In this document: piece after piece, positions 32,450 through 41,878 of the stretch
Position numbering within the stretch: the stretch's first letter is position 1
How the letters are laid out: each line of letters begins with the position of its first letter
NCBI GenBank assembly: GCA_035479875.1
Contig: DATIIH010000010.1
Coordinates: 1 to 64,000 of the forward strand
From: PMNU01 sp035479875
GTDB taxonomy: Bacteria; Patescibacteriota; Saccharimonadia; Saccharimonadales; UBA4665
Length of the DNA stretch: 64,000 nt
Reading direction: 5' to 3'
Translations under genes and position numbers: made by a program
The notes under the pieces: generated by a model
Told to the model about the DNA's origin: nothing
The model's database searches: none
The model's input: the letters and a program-made list of their open reading frames with translations, nothing else

Positions 32450-32890
32450 ATGCGTGCGGTAATTTTTGATCTAGACCATACTTTGTTCGGCGCCGACGGC
32501 GTGCTACACGACGGCACCGCCGAACTTTTGGTAATTTTGCGCCGTCTGGGCGTAAAAGTTGCCGGCCTCAGCAGCGCCGACCACCGCGTGCTAGTTCGGC
32601 TGGATGAAGCCGGCATTCGAGACCACTTCGATCATGTGTTGTGCGCCGACCAAACGTTAGAACCCAAAGGCATGAGCGGCCTGCATCACCTGCTAGCTAA
32701 CCTCGAAGTCGAGGCCGAAAACGCCATCATGGTTAGCCGCGCTCACGCCGACATCTTGCTCGCCAAAGAGGCACAGCTCGCCAAAGCGATCGGTATTACT
32801 CCTCATTTGCATGACTCGGCCCCGCTTAAAGACGCTGGCGCTGATCACATTATCGAAAATATTCCGAGCGTCTTAGACGTGCTAGAGTAG
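32450..32890 (+). CDS. HAD-like protein, incomplete catalytic set
   Basis: The 146-residue protein has HAD motif I (VIFDLDHTLFG), a plausible motif II (AGLSSADHR) and Lys in LEPKGM. Motif IV, normally G-D-D or x-D-D, reads MVSRAHADILLA and lacks the paired acids. Some residual metal binding is possible, but activity is doubtful. The gene follows orn and is 4 bp from the YjbR-like gene, so those two form a unit. Confidence 0.68.
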   Translation: MRAVIFDLDHTLFGADGVLHDGTAELLVILRRLGVKVAGLSSADHRVLVRLDEAGIRDHFDHVLCADQTLEPKGMSGLHHLLANLEVEAENAIMVSRAHADILLAKEAQLAKAIGITPHLHDSAPLKDAGADHIIENIPSVLDVLE

Positions 32891-32894
32891 GATT

Positions 32895-33218
32895 ATGATC
32901 ACACACCAAGAAGTTGAAGCCTACCTTTTGGGCATGCCCAACGCCACACTAGACTATCCGTTTGGTGAAGGCGTGGCCGTATATAAAGTGCACGACAAAA
33001 TGTTCGCATTGGTAAAAGAAGGCGGCACACCGGTACAGCTCAGTCTAAAGTGTGACCCGCTGCTGGCTACTACGCTGCGCGAAAAATATGAGAGCGTGAT
33101 GCCCGGCTATCACCTCAACAAAAAGCACTGGAACACGCTGCTGCTCAGCGGTCAGCTGAGTTGGGAAGAAGTGCAAGACTTCATTCGGCTCTCATATAAT
33201 TTGGTAGCGGGCGTATAG
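32895..33218 (+). CDS. MmcQ/YjbR family protein
   Basis: The 107-residue protein has the family pattern: EVEAYLLGMPNATLDYPFGE near the start, VAVYKVHDKMFALV, SLKCDP, and GYHLNKKHWNTLLLSG. The fold resembles the CyaY/YjbR double-wing group and DNA binding has been proposed. The biological role is unknown. Confidence 0.85.
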   Translation: MITHQEVEAYLLGMPNATLDYPFGEGVAVYKVHDKMFALVKEGGTPVQLSLKCDPLLATTLREKYESVMPGYHLNKKHWNTLLLSGQLSWEEVQDFIRLSYNLVAGV

Positions 33219-33220
33219 CC

Positions 33221-33880
33221 TCAAGTCGGATTGGTGGGCCACTGTTTGAGCATCAGCAATATGTCGTTGTAGTCGCCAGCGAGCAAAGCCTTTTCTTTGG
33301 CGTTAGTAGCGGTGTTGTAGGCGGCTTTGACTGCGGCAGCATAACTCTGAAGCTCGCCGACCATCGTCTGGGTATATACCACATCAAAGGTACTGGCAGC
33401 TGTTGCGGCAGTCAGTTTTTGGTCGGTAGTGCCATCTTGTTTGACTTTGAGCTGCGCGGACTTTACCTTGATGCGGTAAGTGTTCATAAAGCTGATAAGT
33501 GCTTGCTGCTGCGTAGTAAGCGCGTACTGAGCGGTGATAGCAGCGTTGCGCACGCTTTGGTCTTGGGCGGTGGCGCCAAAGGTGGCAACGCGAATAATTT
33601 CGGTTTGCGTTTCGGCTAGCCCGATAAGTTGGGTGCTGTTGGTCTTTTGGCCAAGCACTGCGTTTAGGATGAACCCAAGCAGCCCGAGAACGAACACCGA
33701 CCCCACAACAATCACCAAAATCTTTACTACAAACGAGTTACCGCCGATACCACCACCTCTGGCTTTTTTAGCTGGCTTTTCCGGGTTGATGATGAACTCA
33801 TAAGGGTTGTGCACGTGGTGAACCGGCTGCGGATCAGAGCCGGCACTGGGCGGCGCAGGGAACGACTGGTCGGGATTCAT
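33221..33880 (-). CDS. Single-pass membrane protein of unknown function
   Basis: A proline-rich cytosolic N-terminus (1-48, including KKARGGG) is followed by one helix (about 50-72). Outside, about 145 residues are predicted to be helical and Ala/Thr/Gln rich (QTEIIRVATFGATAQDQ), possibly a coiled coil. No family is recognised. AAGGGG precedes the ATG. It is convergent with yjbR (2-bp gap) and divergent from the pentapeptide gene. Confidence 0.52.
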   Translation of the reverse strand: MNPDQSFPAPPSAGSDPQPVHHVHNPYEFIINPEKPAKKARGGGIGGNSFVVKILVIVVGSVFVLGLLGFILNAVLGQKTNSTQLIGLAETQTEIIRVATFGATAQDQSVRNAAITAQYALTTQQQALISFMNTYRIKVKSAQLKVKQDGTTDQKLTAATAASTFDVVYTQTMVGELQSYAAAVKAAYNTATNAKEKALLAGDYNDILLMLKQWPTNPT

Positions 33881-33928
33881 ACCCCTTATTTAACCACAAG
33901 CCGCTCGTGTTTCGAAAGAGCGGTGGGG

Positions 33929-33934
33929 TATAAT
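33929..33934 (+). promoter_or_regulatory. -10 box of the pentapeptide-repeat gene
   Basis: Perfect TATAAT exactly 6 nt before the ATG at 33941, so a leaderless message is expected. An inverted repeat CCGCTC/GAGCGG (33901-33923) lies where a -35 box would be and could be an operator. Confidence 0.62.
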
Positions 33935-33940
33935 GCCCTC

Positions 33941-34579
33941 ATGTCTGACCCTACCCGACCTGTATTGCCAAAAGATATTCCAGCATTGTCCGCGCCACCC
34001 CTGGACGACGAACTTGATATAGAGGAAGCGCGACTTGAATCGTTGAATTGGAGCGGTCAAACGGCGAACCGTATCGACGTAAGTGCCACTGTGGTCGTAA
34101 AGGGTGATTTTACTAGCGTAGTACTGCCAAAAGCTGCGCTGCGCGATGTACGGCTAGAGTCTTGCCAACTCGCTGGCGCGACAATGGACGAAGCCGGATT
34201 GAGCCGGGTAGAGCTTATCGCGGCCCAGGCGTCCGGGCTGACTATTACCAACGCAACGCTTAAGGATGTACTTTTTAAAGGCTGCCGGCTGACGTTGGCC
34301 AATTTTCGATACTCCCACTTTAAGCACGTGGTATTTGAAGATTGCGTCATAACCGAGGCTGATTTTGCCTACGCTCAGTTTGAGCATGTACTATTTCGCC
34401 GTTGCGACCTCACCGGCGCGCAATTTTCGGGCGTAAAGTTGGCACACGTCGATTTTCGCACGTCGGATATTAGTGGTTTGAACGGTGTTGCCGGTCTTAA
34501 GGGAGCGACGATCGACGAGCTGCAGCTCATGGCTATTAGTCGGTCGCTTGCCGGCGAATTGGGCATCCGCATTCTCTAG
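33941..34579 (+). CDS. Pentapeptide-repeat protein
   Basis: The 212-residue protein has about 20 loosely conserved five-residue repeats of the A(D/N)LxX type from about 45 to 190, for example LANFRYSHFKHVVFEDCVI and ADFAYAQFEHVLFRRCDL. These build a right-handed square beta helix. Some members mimic DNA and protect gyrase, but nothing here proves that. An N-terminal tail of about 40 acidic residues precedes the helix. The in-frame start at 33809 lies inside the divergent gene and is rejected. Confidence 0.82.
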   Translation: MSDPTRPVLPKDIPALSAPPLDDELDIEEARLESLNWSGQTANRIDVSATVVVKGDFTSVVLPKAALRDVRLESCQLAGATMDEAGLSRVELIAAQASGLTITNATLKDVLFKGCRLTLANFRYSHFKHVVFEDCVITEADFAYAQFEHVLFRRCDLTGAQFSGVKLAHVDFRTSDISGLNGVAGLKGATIDELQLMAISRSLAGELGIRIL

Positions 34580-34604
34580 CCTATCTGACAGGGGTAGTAT
34601 AGAG

Positions 34605-34610
34605 TACAAT
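34605..34610 (+). promoter_or_regulatory. -10 box of the dnaG-rpoD operon
   Basis: TACAAT, 8 nt before the dnaG ATG. Confidence 0.5.
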
Positions 34611-34618
34611 AAGCATAG

Positions 34619-36376
34619 ATGGACGCGGTTGAGGATATTAAGAATCGGTTGAATATTGAGGACGTCGTATCTCAGTACGTCGAACTTAAGCGGGCGGGGC
34701 GTAACTTTAAGGGATTGAGCCCGTTTAGCAGCGAGCGCACGCCCAGCTTTATGGTGAGCCCCGAAAAGCAGATTTGGCACGACTTTAGTTCCGGCAAGGG
34801 CGGCAATATGTTCAGTTTTGTCATGGAAATGGAAGGCGTGGACTTTAAGGGCGCGCTGGAGCTTTTGGCGCGCAAAGCCGGCGTTGATTTGGAGCAATAT
34901 AGAACTTCTGGGCAGCGTTCTAATACCAAAGAAAAAGAACGTTTGTATGAGGCACTGGAACTGGCCGCTAAGTTTTACCAAGTGCAGCTCAAAAATAACC
35001 CCGAGGCACTCGAATATGTGTTCAAAAAACGGCGCTTTAGCAAAGAAACGGTACAGCAGTGGATGCTCGGCTACAGTCCGAACACAGGCACGGCACTGTG
35101 CGATTTTTTGGTAAAGCGCGGCTTTAACGAAAAAGAGATTAAGGGCGCGGGGCTGAGCGCGCAGCGCTACCGGGGCCTAGGCGACATGTTTCGCGGCCGG
35201 ATTATGATACCACTGCACGATCCGCAAGGCCGGGTGATTGGCTTTACCGCGCGGTTGCTGCAAGACAACCCCGAAGCACCCAAATACATCAACACGCCGC
35301 AAACGCTTTTGTACGACAAGTCACAGCATGTGTATGGCTTGCACCTGGCCAAAGAAGCGATTCGTAAAATCAAATATGTGGTGGTGGCCGAAGGCAATCT
35401 TGATGTAATCATGAGCCACCAAGCCGGTATTCGGCAAGTGGTGGCCACGGCTGGCACGGCGCTTACCGAGCGGCATCTCAAGGCCTTAAATCGTTTTACC
35501 GGCGACATTCGCTTGAGTTTTGACGCCGACAACGCCGGCATTAACGCCACCGAGCGCGCGCTGCCTATTGCTAGTAAAGTGGGTGTTTCGCTCAGCGTTA
35601 TTAGCATCCCGAGCGGCAAAGATCCGGACGAACTTATTAAGCAGAATCCCGCCACTTGGCAGGAGATTATCGAAAAGCCGCAGTACGCGCTGGACTGGCT
35701 CATAGACCGCTACACCAAGCAGCTCGACATTACGAGTGCCGTTGGCAAACGCCAATTTAGCGATGTGATTTTGCGCGTGGTGCGCGGGCTGGCCGACCAA
35801 GTAGAGCAGGAACATTATATTGGGCGGGTAGCAGAGACTATCGGTGTGAGCCAGGCCGCACTGCTCAGCAAACTTGCTCAGCCGGACGGTCCAACGGCGC
35901 GCCTTAAAACCAAAAAGACGAGCAACCAGGTAGCCGACAAAGCACTGATAGAAATTATTAAAACCGAGAACCATTTATTGGCACTGGCGCTGCTGCAGCC
36001 CAAGCTCCGCAATTTTTTGCAGCCGTTTAAACCACAGATGTTGGTCGAGCCCCACGCCGGTCAACTTTTACAGTTTTTGCACGACCAACCTGACTTTACG
36101 GGCGAGCCGTCCAAAGCCACTTCTTTGAAACCCATTGCAGACTATGTTAAAATGTTGTCATTATTGTATGAAGAACTCTACCAAGACCTTGAGGTCGAGG
36201 AGCTTGGCTACGAAGCCGCCCGTTTGCAGACCCATCTGGTAGACCAATATGTCAAAACGCAAAAACAGCGCATTGTCCACGAGCTGCAAACCGCCGACGA
36301 ACAGCGGTCACAAAAGCTTCTCGAGGCAGTCCGCAAACTCGATACGCTACTCAAAACATTTAAAGGAGGCGCTTAA
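34619..36376 (+). CDS. dnaG: DNA primase, zinc ligands absent
   Basis: DnaG makes RNA primers at the replication fork. The 585-residue protein has the N-terminal domain, the TOPRIM domain (VVAEGNLDVI, SFDADNAGINATERA) and the C-terminal helicase-binding region. In the N-terminal domain, the zinc-ribbon positions normally filled by Cys-His-Cys-Cys are replaced: LSPFSSERTPSF has Ser where Cys and His belong, and HDFSSGKGG has no cysteine. So the fold is kept without zinc. It overlaps rpoD by one base, as in the classic macromolecular-synthesis operon, though rpsU is absent. Confidence 0.95.
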   Translation: MDAVEDIKNRLNIEDVVSQYVELKRAGRNFKGLSPFSSERTPSFMVSPEKQIWHDFSSGKGGNMFSFVMEMEGVDFKGALELLARKAGVDLEQYRTSGQRSNTKEKERLYEALELAAKFYQVQLKNNPEALEYVFKKRRFSKETVQQWMLGYSPNTGTALCDFLVKRGFNEKEIKGAGLSAQRYRGLGDMFRGRIMIPLHDPQGRVIGFTARLLQDNPEAPKYINTPQTLLYDKSQHVYGLHLAKEAIRKIKYVVVAEGNLDVIMSHQAGIRQVVATAGTALTERHLKALNRFTGDIRLSFDADNAGINATERALPIASKVGVSLSVISIPSGKDPDELIKQNPATWQEIIEKPQYALDWLIDRYTKQLDITSAVGKRQFSDVILRVVRGLADQVEQEHYIGRVAETIGVSQAALLSKLAQPDGPTARLKTKKTSNQVADKALIEIIKTENHLLALALLQPKLRNFLQPFKPQMLVEPHAGQLLQFLHDQPDFTGEPSKATSLKPIADYVKMLSLLYEELYQDLEVEELGYEAARLQTHLVDQYVKTQKQRIVHELQTADEQRSQKLLEAVRKLDTLLKTFKGGA

Positions 36377-37518
36377 TGCCCAAAGCTAAGAAACCAACGA
36401 CTCCCGCTAAAGACGCGCCGGTCGACCTCGACCAAGCCCGCGCCGTGCTGGCTAAGCAAGCCAAAAAAGCCGGTACTATCGACCAGCGCGACATTACCGC
36501 GGCAATTGCCGATACGCCAGAAAACGCCGAGCTGCTCGACAAGCTCTATACCGAGCTGGCTGATGCCAACGTTACCATCACCACCACCGCCGTGGTTGAG
36601 GCCGAAGAGCCGGTGGAGCTGAGCGACGAGTGGACGATAGAAGACGGCGACGAAGTAATCCAAGAAGACCAGCATTATTTAGACGACATCGCCGACGACA
36701 GCGTACGTTTGTACCTGCGCGAAATCGGTAAGATCCCGCTGTTATCCGCTGAAGAAGAGCTGGCGCTCGCTAAGCGCGTCGTAGCTGGCGAGAAGTTGGC
36801 CAAAGACAAAATGGCCGAAGCCAACATGCGCTTGGTAGTTTCGATTGCTAAGCGTTACGTAGGCCGTGGTTTGGACCTTTTGGACTTGATCCAAGAAGGT
36901 AATACTGGCTTACTACGCGCGGTAGAAAAGTTTGACCCAGACAAAGGCTTTAAGTTTTCGACGTATGCTACCTGGTGGATCCGCCAAGCCATTACCCGCG
37001 CTATTGCCGACCAAGCGCGCACCATCCGCATCCCGGTGCACATGGTAGAGACGATTAACAAGCTGCTGCGCACGCAACGTCGTCTCACTCAGGAACTGAA
37101 CCGTGAACCTTCTAACGAAGAGATTGCGGCGGCTATGGAAATCGAAATCGACAAAGTCGAGCACATCATGAAGATTAAGCAGGACATTTCGTCTTTGGAC
37201 GCGTCGATTCGTGATGACGAAGAAGAATCGGTTTTAGCCGATTTTATCGAAGATGAAGACACGATCTCGCCCGAAGAATCCGCAACCAACCAGCTGCTCA
37301 AAGAGCAGGTGAAAGACATGTTGGCGGCGCTTACCGAGCGCGAGCAAAAGATCATCAAGCTGCGCTTTGGCTTGGAAGACGGCAAGCAGCACACATTAGA
37401 AGAAGTTGGCCAGGAATTTAGCGTGACGCGCGAGCGCATCCGTCAAATTGAGGCTAAGGCGCTGGCTAAATTGCGCAAGCACAAAGATGCGCGTAAGCTA
37501 CACGACTATATAAAATGA
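36376..37518 (+). CDS. rpoD: Primary sigma factor RpoD
   Basis: RpoD directs RNA polymerase to housekeeping promoters. The 380-residue protein has an acidic N-terminal region (a short 1.1), region 1.2-2 (YLREIGKIPLLSAEEE, ANMRLVVSIAKRYVGRG, LIQEGNTGLLRAVEKFD, KFSTYATWWIRQAITRA), region 3 and region 4 (LTEREQKIIKLRFGL, LEEVGQEFSVTRERIRQIE). AAAGGAGG sits 8 nt before the ATG, and the start shares its A with the dnaG stop. A second sigma-70 factor occurs at 47776. Confidence 0.98.
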   Translation: MPKAKKPTTPAKDAPVDLDQARAVLAKQAKKAGTIDQRDITAAIADTPENAELLDKLYTELADANVTITTTAVVEAEEPVELSDEWTIEDGDEVIQEDQHYLDDIADDSVRLYLREIGKIPLLSAEEELALAKRVVAGEKLAKDKMAEANMRLVVSIAKRYVGRGLDLLDLIQEGNTGLLRAVEKFDPDKGFKFSTYATWWIRQAITRAIADQARTIRIPVHMVETINKLLRTQRRLTQELNREPSNEEIAAAMEIEIDKVEHIMKIKQDISSLDASIRDDEEESVLADFIEDEDTISPEESATNQLLKEQVKDMLAALTEREQKIIKLRFGLEDGKQHTLEEVGQEFSVTRERIRQIEAKALAKLRKHKDARKLHDYIK

Positions 37519-37569
37519 TTAAGCCGTCCGTAGGGTAGCGACGTCGCCAAAGAGCGCGGCAAAGTCTGC

Positions 37570-40500
37570 CTACGGGTTGAATACGATATTCGTTACGTCG
37601 ATGGTGCTGGCGTTGTTGACCCAAAAGCGGAAGCCGAGGCTAGAGAACGACTGCGTCTTGTTGAAGCCGCTAAAAGCGGTGAGTGGGATCGTGACCGTTT
37701 GCCAGCCATTCAGTCCTTGCTGGACGTAGTTGGAGAGCGATATGTACTTCCAGCTGCCACCTTGGCTAAGATATAGAGCTGAGGCGTCGTTGCCGAGGAT
37801 GGTCGCGCCGTTCAGGTTGATAGTTACTGAAATGCTGTTGTAGTTAGCGAGGTCGGCCGCATTGACACCGCGGTTGGACTCAGAAGATGAGTTGGAAGCT
37901 GGCGAGAAGCGCAGGAAGCTCACGCCACCAGCAGTGCCGAGCGACACTGGGCCGCTACCCTGCGACCAGCTACTAATGCCATTTTTAAAGTTGTCAAAGG
38001 TTGCGCTTGTGGCTGTGGTGAGTGGTTGTACGTGATCAAAAACGGCTGTGTTGGCGGCGCCGGTATTGTGTGAAGTGACCGCCAAACCTTCCAGCGCACC
38101 AGTTGCGCGAATACTGCTGATCGTGCGGGTAGAGCCGACGACGATGGACCAGGTAATGCCATCCGACGAGGTATAGGCCGTGTAGGTCGTGCCTTTTCGG
38201 TAAACCTTGAGGTAGAGCGGTGCGGCCCCTGGGCTGTCGAGTGCGTCTTGCGCTGAGGCGCCAGAAGCGGTGCGGTATTGCACCGTGAATCCATGGCCGT
38301 TGGTAACCAATATTGAGTAATACGCGGCGCCAGTGGCATTGCTGTCACGGATCATTACGCCAGATTTGGCCCAGTCGCTCGTATTGCTTTGGGAGGCGAG
38401 TCGAGCGCTAATACCGCCGTCGCCGTTGAGCGGCGTGTCGTTAAAGTGAAAGTGGTCGGCCGTGGTCCAGATGTCGGAACCACTGCCTTGGGTAGTCCAT
38501 GCACCAGTCGAGGACGAGTAGGACGTCGTGAGGTTGGTGACGCCATCGTTGTTGATATTCTCGCACGTCCAGCCCGTATTGCAGGGTGCAGAAGTGGGCG
38601 GCGGCACGCCGAGCACGATGTTGGTGTAGATGGCAGTGGAAATTTGCGTACTATCGTGCGAGGTGACTGCCAGACCCTCGAGCGCGCTCGCGCCAATGCC
38701 GTTGATAGTGACGGTAGAGTTGGGGATGAGCGTCCAGTTGCTGCCGTCTTGGGATATGTACGACGAGTATTGGTTGCCCGTGCGACTGGCTTTAAGGTAG
38801 AGCGGCAAAGGGTAGGGCGGCGTGTAGCCATCGACGCTGGCGGCGTTGGCACCGTCCGCCGTTCGATACTGCACGCTGATGCCGTTTGACGGCGTCATTT
38901 GCGGGAAGTAGAAGGCGGCATTGCCGGCAGTCGAGTTACGGATCATCAGCCCTGTTTTAGCCCAGCCGCTGGTGTTGGTTTGCGATACCAGTCGTGCGCT
39001 GATATAGCCGTCACCGCTGAGTGGCAGTGAGTTGTAGTGAAAGTGGTCGGTGGTGCCCCAAATATCCGAGCCAGTGCCCCCTGTGGTGAGCGTGCCGTCG
39101 CTCGCGTAGGAAGTCACTGGACTTTGGCTGCCGTCGTTACTGATGTCTAGGCACGTCCAATTGGGTATACAGCTCAGGGCTAGTGGTGCGGGTGGTGGCG
39201 TCACGGTCAATGTGACGGTGGCCGTGGTGGTGAGCGTGCCGTTTGAGGCTTGGACGGGTATTTGGTAGGTGCCTGGTACCGCACCTGTACCCACTATGAA
39301 TGCGCCCGTACCCTGTCCGTAGTCGGTAAAGGTGACAGAGCCTGGCAGGCTGCTGGCCGATAGGCTCACGACATTACCCGGGTCGGTAGCTTGGACGAAG
39401 AAGGTGTTGGTTTGGCCTTGCTGGATGGTGTAGTTTTGGCTGCTCATTTGCGGGGCAATGTTTTGAACGAGCGGCGCAGTGCCACTACCAGCAACCGGCG
39501 TGGCCGATACTTTGTTAACACAGTTATTGGGTGAAGAAACGACGCCGGCAGTATCCCAAATCTGGATCTCCCGGTAGCCATTATTACCAGAGCTGTCAGT
39601 CGGCAATACATTGACCCAGGTTATCGTTTTGGCGGGGAAGGAAATATCGGCGCAGCGCGGCCCGCCGCTCACCATGTCGACGTTGTTAATGACCGTGCCG
39701 TCAGAAAACGCCAGACTAACCTTATTGATTTGGTTGTTGTCAGGCGAGTTTTGGGCGCGGTCAAAGACGGTCACATCCTGAATGGTTACTGGCTGGGCAT
39801 AAACGAAGCCGAGCGGCGAGGGATGCCCGCCGAGCCATGTCGTCGACAAGTCGTTATCTACCACCGCATCACTGCCGCCGTGGTCGCGCGCCGCCAGGTA
39901 GGCGATATTGTTGGCTGGTGTTGGCGGGGTGTACGGTTGGATTCTAATCGACGCTGTTTTGCCGGCGCAGGCCAGCAGGTCAGACTGGTTAACGGTGTAG
40001 GTGCCGCAGAGTGTGCCATAGTTGGCGTCGGTGTAGATTTGTACCTGGTAGTGGTTACTATAGCTGCCCACAAACTGCAGGCTGGTGCCAGTAGTAAAGT
40101 TGTGAGTAACTCCTAGGTCGTTGTTGTCGCCAGTGAGCAGGATACAGCCGCCGCCCGTGTCGAAGTTAGTGTTGCGGTAGAGCAGAATGCCGTTTTGATT
40201 CTGGTCGTTGTTGCAAGAGACATCATTACGGTTTTCGATCTTCAGCGATTTGGCGCGGTCGTTCCAGTTGCTCGCGGTGAGGTCCGTAACATCACCATTA
40301 AAGATACCGGGCTGGCCGCTGAGATTAACCTGGTCATTGAGGTACAGCGTGACCGCCGGCGAGACGTGGATCGAGGAGATATTAGAGCTCAAGCCGAGCG
40401 TGGAGAGGTCGGACACCGTGCCCGCCCCAAACGACTGACATTTACCTTGCAGTTGGGCGTCGGTACAGACCGTGACGTACTGGCTGAGATCAACCACTTG

Positions 40501-41637
40501 CGCAGATGACGCTTGGTTAGTGCCGATAGACGTGGTGCTGAGGTCCGGCACGTTAGACGTGAACCATTGGCAGGTGTTCGATAAGCCGTTATCGCGGCAG
40601 AGTTCCAGCTTGGCACTGCCGCCGACTTTAACTGATTCCACCGAGTCATTGGGGATATTCATGCTCGCCGGGTCGTTATAAGTGCCATTATTAAGAATGA
40701 CGCACTGCCCGCCGTAATTGGTGCCGGTAAACAACGAAGTTTGGTTAGTGCCTGGGCTGCAGGGCGGAGGTGGCGGCGGGGTAGTACCGCCAGATCCGGA
40801 TCCGCCGGAGCCAGTGCCCCCGCCGCCTCCGGTAGGTGCAGGTTTTGCCACGCACGCGATACTCTGAATGTTGTGAGCAATGCACGCGAGCGGCGCAGTT
40901 GAGGCTAGTGGCGTTGAGTTTGGACTCTGGCCAGGTGCAGGGTAGTACGGCATGCTAAAGATGTTAGAAAGGTAGCTCAAGATTTGGGGTGTGATCTGGC
41001 CACAGGTGAGCGCCAAGCCCACAAAAAGCGCTCCCGTGTACATTCCCTCAGAGGCAACTTCCAATGCGATTGCATCACCCAGGCCAGCCTCACTCAGCAT
41101 ACCCACGAACTCTCCACACTCATTAATGTCGACTCCTGTGTTGATGTCTTGTAACAAAGTCTGCCCAGTCGGGGTTGAGTAAATTTGGTACAACAGGCCG
41201 ACAACAGGGTCAGGGGCTAGAGGGTAGGGTAAGAAGAGGCTGGCCGGGCTGATATTTTGCTGTTGCAGCATGTAGGGGGACAGAATACGGAGAATGTTGT
41301 TAATTTGCGGGCCACAAGATAGTAATGCGCCTTTATTGAACTTTTTGTTGGCGCTTAGGTTAGTCACCATATCCAAGAAGTCACCAGCACATACACCAGG
41401 TTGGGTCGCCGTATCGAAATCTACGTCCAGCGCGCTGATTTGGGTCTGGTTTGTAATGTTGAGAGTCGAAGCAATGCTGTTCACGGTCGCCACGGTGTCG
41501 GCGTGCGCGACCGGCAGATTAGCGGCATTCGGCGTCAATATAAGGAGTGCGGCACATGCGCAGGCAAGCCGTCTAAGCCTGCGATGCATGAGGCCGTTCG
41601 TTTTTACAGAGTTCAGTATATATGTCAGTCGGTTCAT
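37570..41637 (-). CDS. Giant secreted multi-domain adhesin-like protein
   Basis: This 1355-residue protein has a signal peptide (about 17-46, ending AHA-D). A helical N-terminal domain (about 47-265) follows, then a Gly/Pro linker (268-292). Crystallin-like segments with YGGQC and FDTGGGC motifs lie at about 300-565. A discoidin/F5-8-type region is at about 575-695 (STTWLGGHPSPLGF) and an Ig-like domain at about 725-812. Two tandem DUF1349/laminin-G-like repeats (about 823-1010 and 1019-1207) share SGSDIW, DHFH, GDG-ISARL and ALEGLAVTSH. A C-terminal jelly-roll, carbohydrate-binding-like domain follows (about 1210-1355). No catalytic domain or sorting signal is visible. It probably binds glycans or host surface. 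AGGAGGG lies 6 nt before the ATG. Confidence 0.82.
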   Translation of the reverse strand: MNRLTYILNSVKTNGLMHRRLRRLACACAALLILTPNAANLPVAHADTVATVNSIASTLNITNQTQISALDVDFDTATQPGVCAGDFLDMVTNLSANKKFNKGALLSCGPQINNILRILSPYMLQQQNISPASLFLPYPLAPDPVVGLLYQIYSTPTGQTLLQDINTGVDINECGEFVGMLSEAGLGDAIALEVASEGMYTGALFVGLALTCGQITPQILSYLSNIFSMPYYPAPGQSPNSTPLASTAPLACIAHNIQSIACVAKPAPTGGGGGTGSGGSGSGGTTPPPPPPCSPGTNQTSLFTGTNYGGQCVILNNGTYNDPASMNIPNDSVESVKVGGSAKLELCRDNGLSNTCQWFTSNVPDLSTTSIGTNQASSAQVVDLSQYVTVCTDAQLQGKCQSFGAGTVSDLSTLGLSSNISSIHVSPAVTLYLNDQVNLSGQPGIFNGDVTDLTASNWNDRAKSLKIENRNDVSCNNDQNQNGILLYRNTNFDTGGGCILLTGDNNDLGVTHNFTTGTSLQFVGSYSNHYQVQIYTDANYGTLCGTYTVNQSDLLACAGKTASIRIQPYTPPTPANNIAYLAARDHGGSDAVVDNDLSTTWLGGHPSPLGFVYAQPVTIQDVTVFDRAQNSPDNNQINKVSLAFSDGTVINNVDMVSGGPRCADISFPAKTITWVNVLPTDSSGNNGYREIQIWDTAGVVSSPNNCVNKVSATPVAGSGTAPLVQNIAPQMSSQNYTIQQGQTNTFFVQATDPGNVVSLSASSLPGSVTFTDYGQGTGAFIVGTGAVPGTYQIPVQASNGTLTTTATVTLTVTPPPAPLALSCIPNWTCLDISNDGSQSPVTSYASDGTLTTGGTGSDIWGTTDHFHYNSLPLSGDGYISARLVSQTNTSGWAKTGLMIRNSTAGNAAFYFPQMTPSNGISVQYRTADGANAASVDGYTPPYPLPLYLKASRTGNQYSSYISQDGSNWTLIPNSTVTINGIGASALEGLAVTSHDSTQISTAIYTNIVLGVPPPTSAPCNTGWTCENINNDGVTNLTTSYSSSTGAWTTQGSGSDIWTTADHFHFNDTPLNGDGGISARLASQSNTSDWAKSGVMIRDSNATGAAYYSILVTNGHGFTVQYRTASGASAQDALDSPGAAPLYLKVYRKGTTYTAYTSSDGITWSIVVGSTRTISSIRATGALEGLAVTSHNTGAANTAVFDHVQPLTTATSATFDNFKNGISSWSQGSGPVSLGTAGGVSFLRFSPASNSSSESNRGVNAADLANYNSISVTINLNGATILGNDASALYLSQGGSWKYISLSNYVQQGLNGWQTVTIPLTAFSGFNKTQSFSSLGFRFWVNNASTIDVTNIVFNP

Positions 41638-41688
41638 CCCAAACCCTCCTACAGTGACGTTAAGCTACGTGTGCGAACACTTTCTTTA

Positions 41689-41694
41689 ATTATA
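41689..41694 (-). promoter_or_regulatory. -10 box of the adhesin gene
   Basis: TATAAT on the minus strand about 51 nt before the ATG, giving a real leader with a strong Shine-Dalgarno, unlike most genes here. The rest of the gap to 41878 shows only a weak ACCACC/GGTGGT hairpin (41710-41739). Confidence 0.5.
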
Positions 41695-41878
41695 TCGCGC
41701 CGTTCAAGTACCACCCTACCAGATATTTTAAAAGGTGGTTTTTACAACGCGCTTGTAACGCTAAGGAACCTTGCCTACTATTGCGACGTCGCTTTAGAAC
41801 GTTCCAAACGACCCTATCAATAACATCTGCGGAGCCTTGGTGCAGCCGCCCAAGGTATCTGTGTAAGGGGGTATCGAA

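Noticed and set aside
37570..41637. Sorting signal for the nearby sortase on the adhesin
   Set aside because: The C-terminus ends NIVFNP with no L-x-x-T-G, helix or charged tail.
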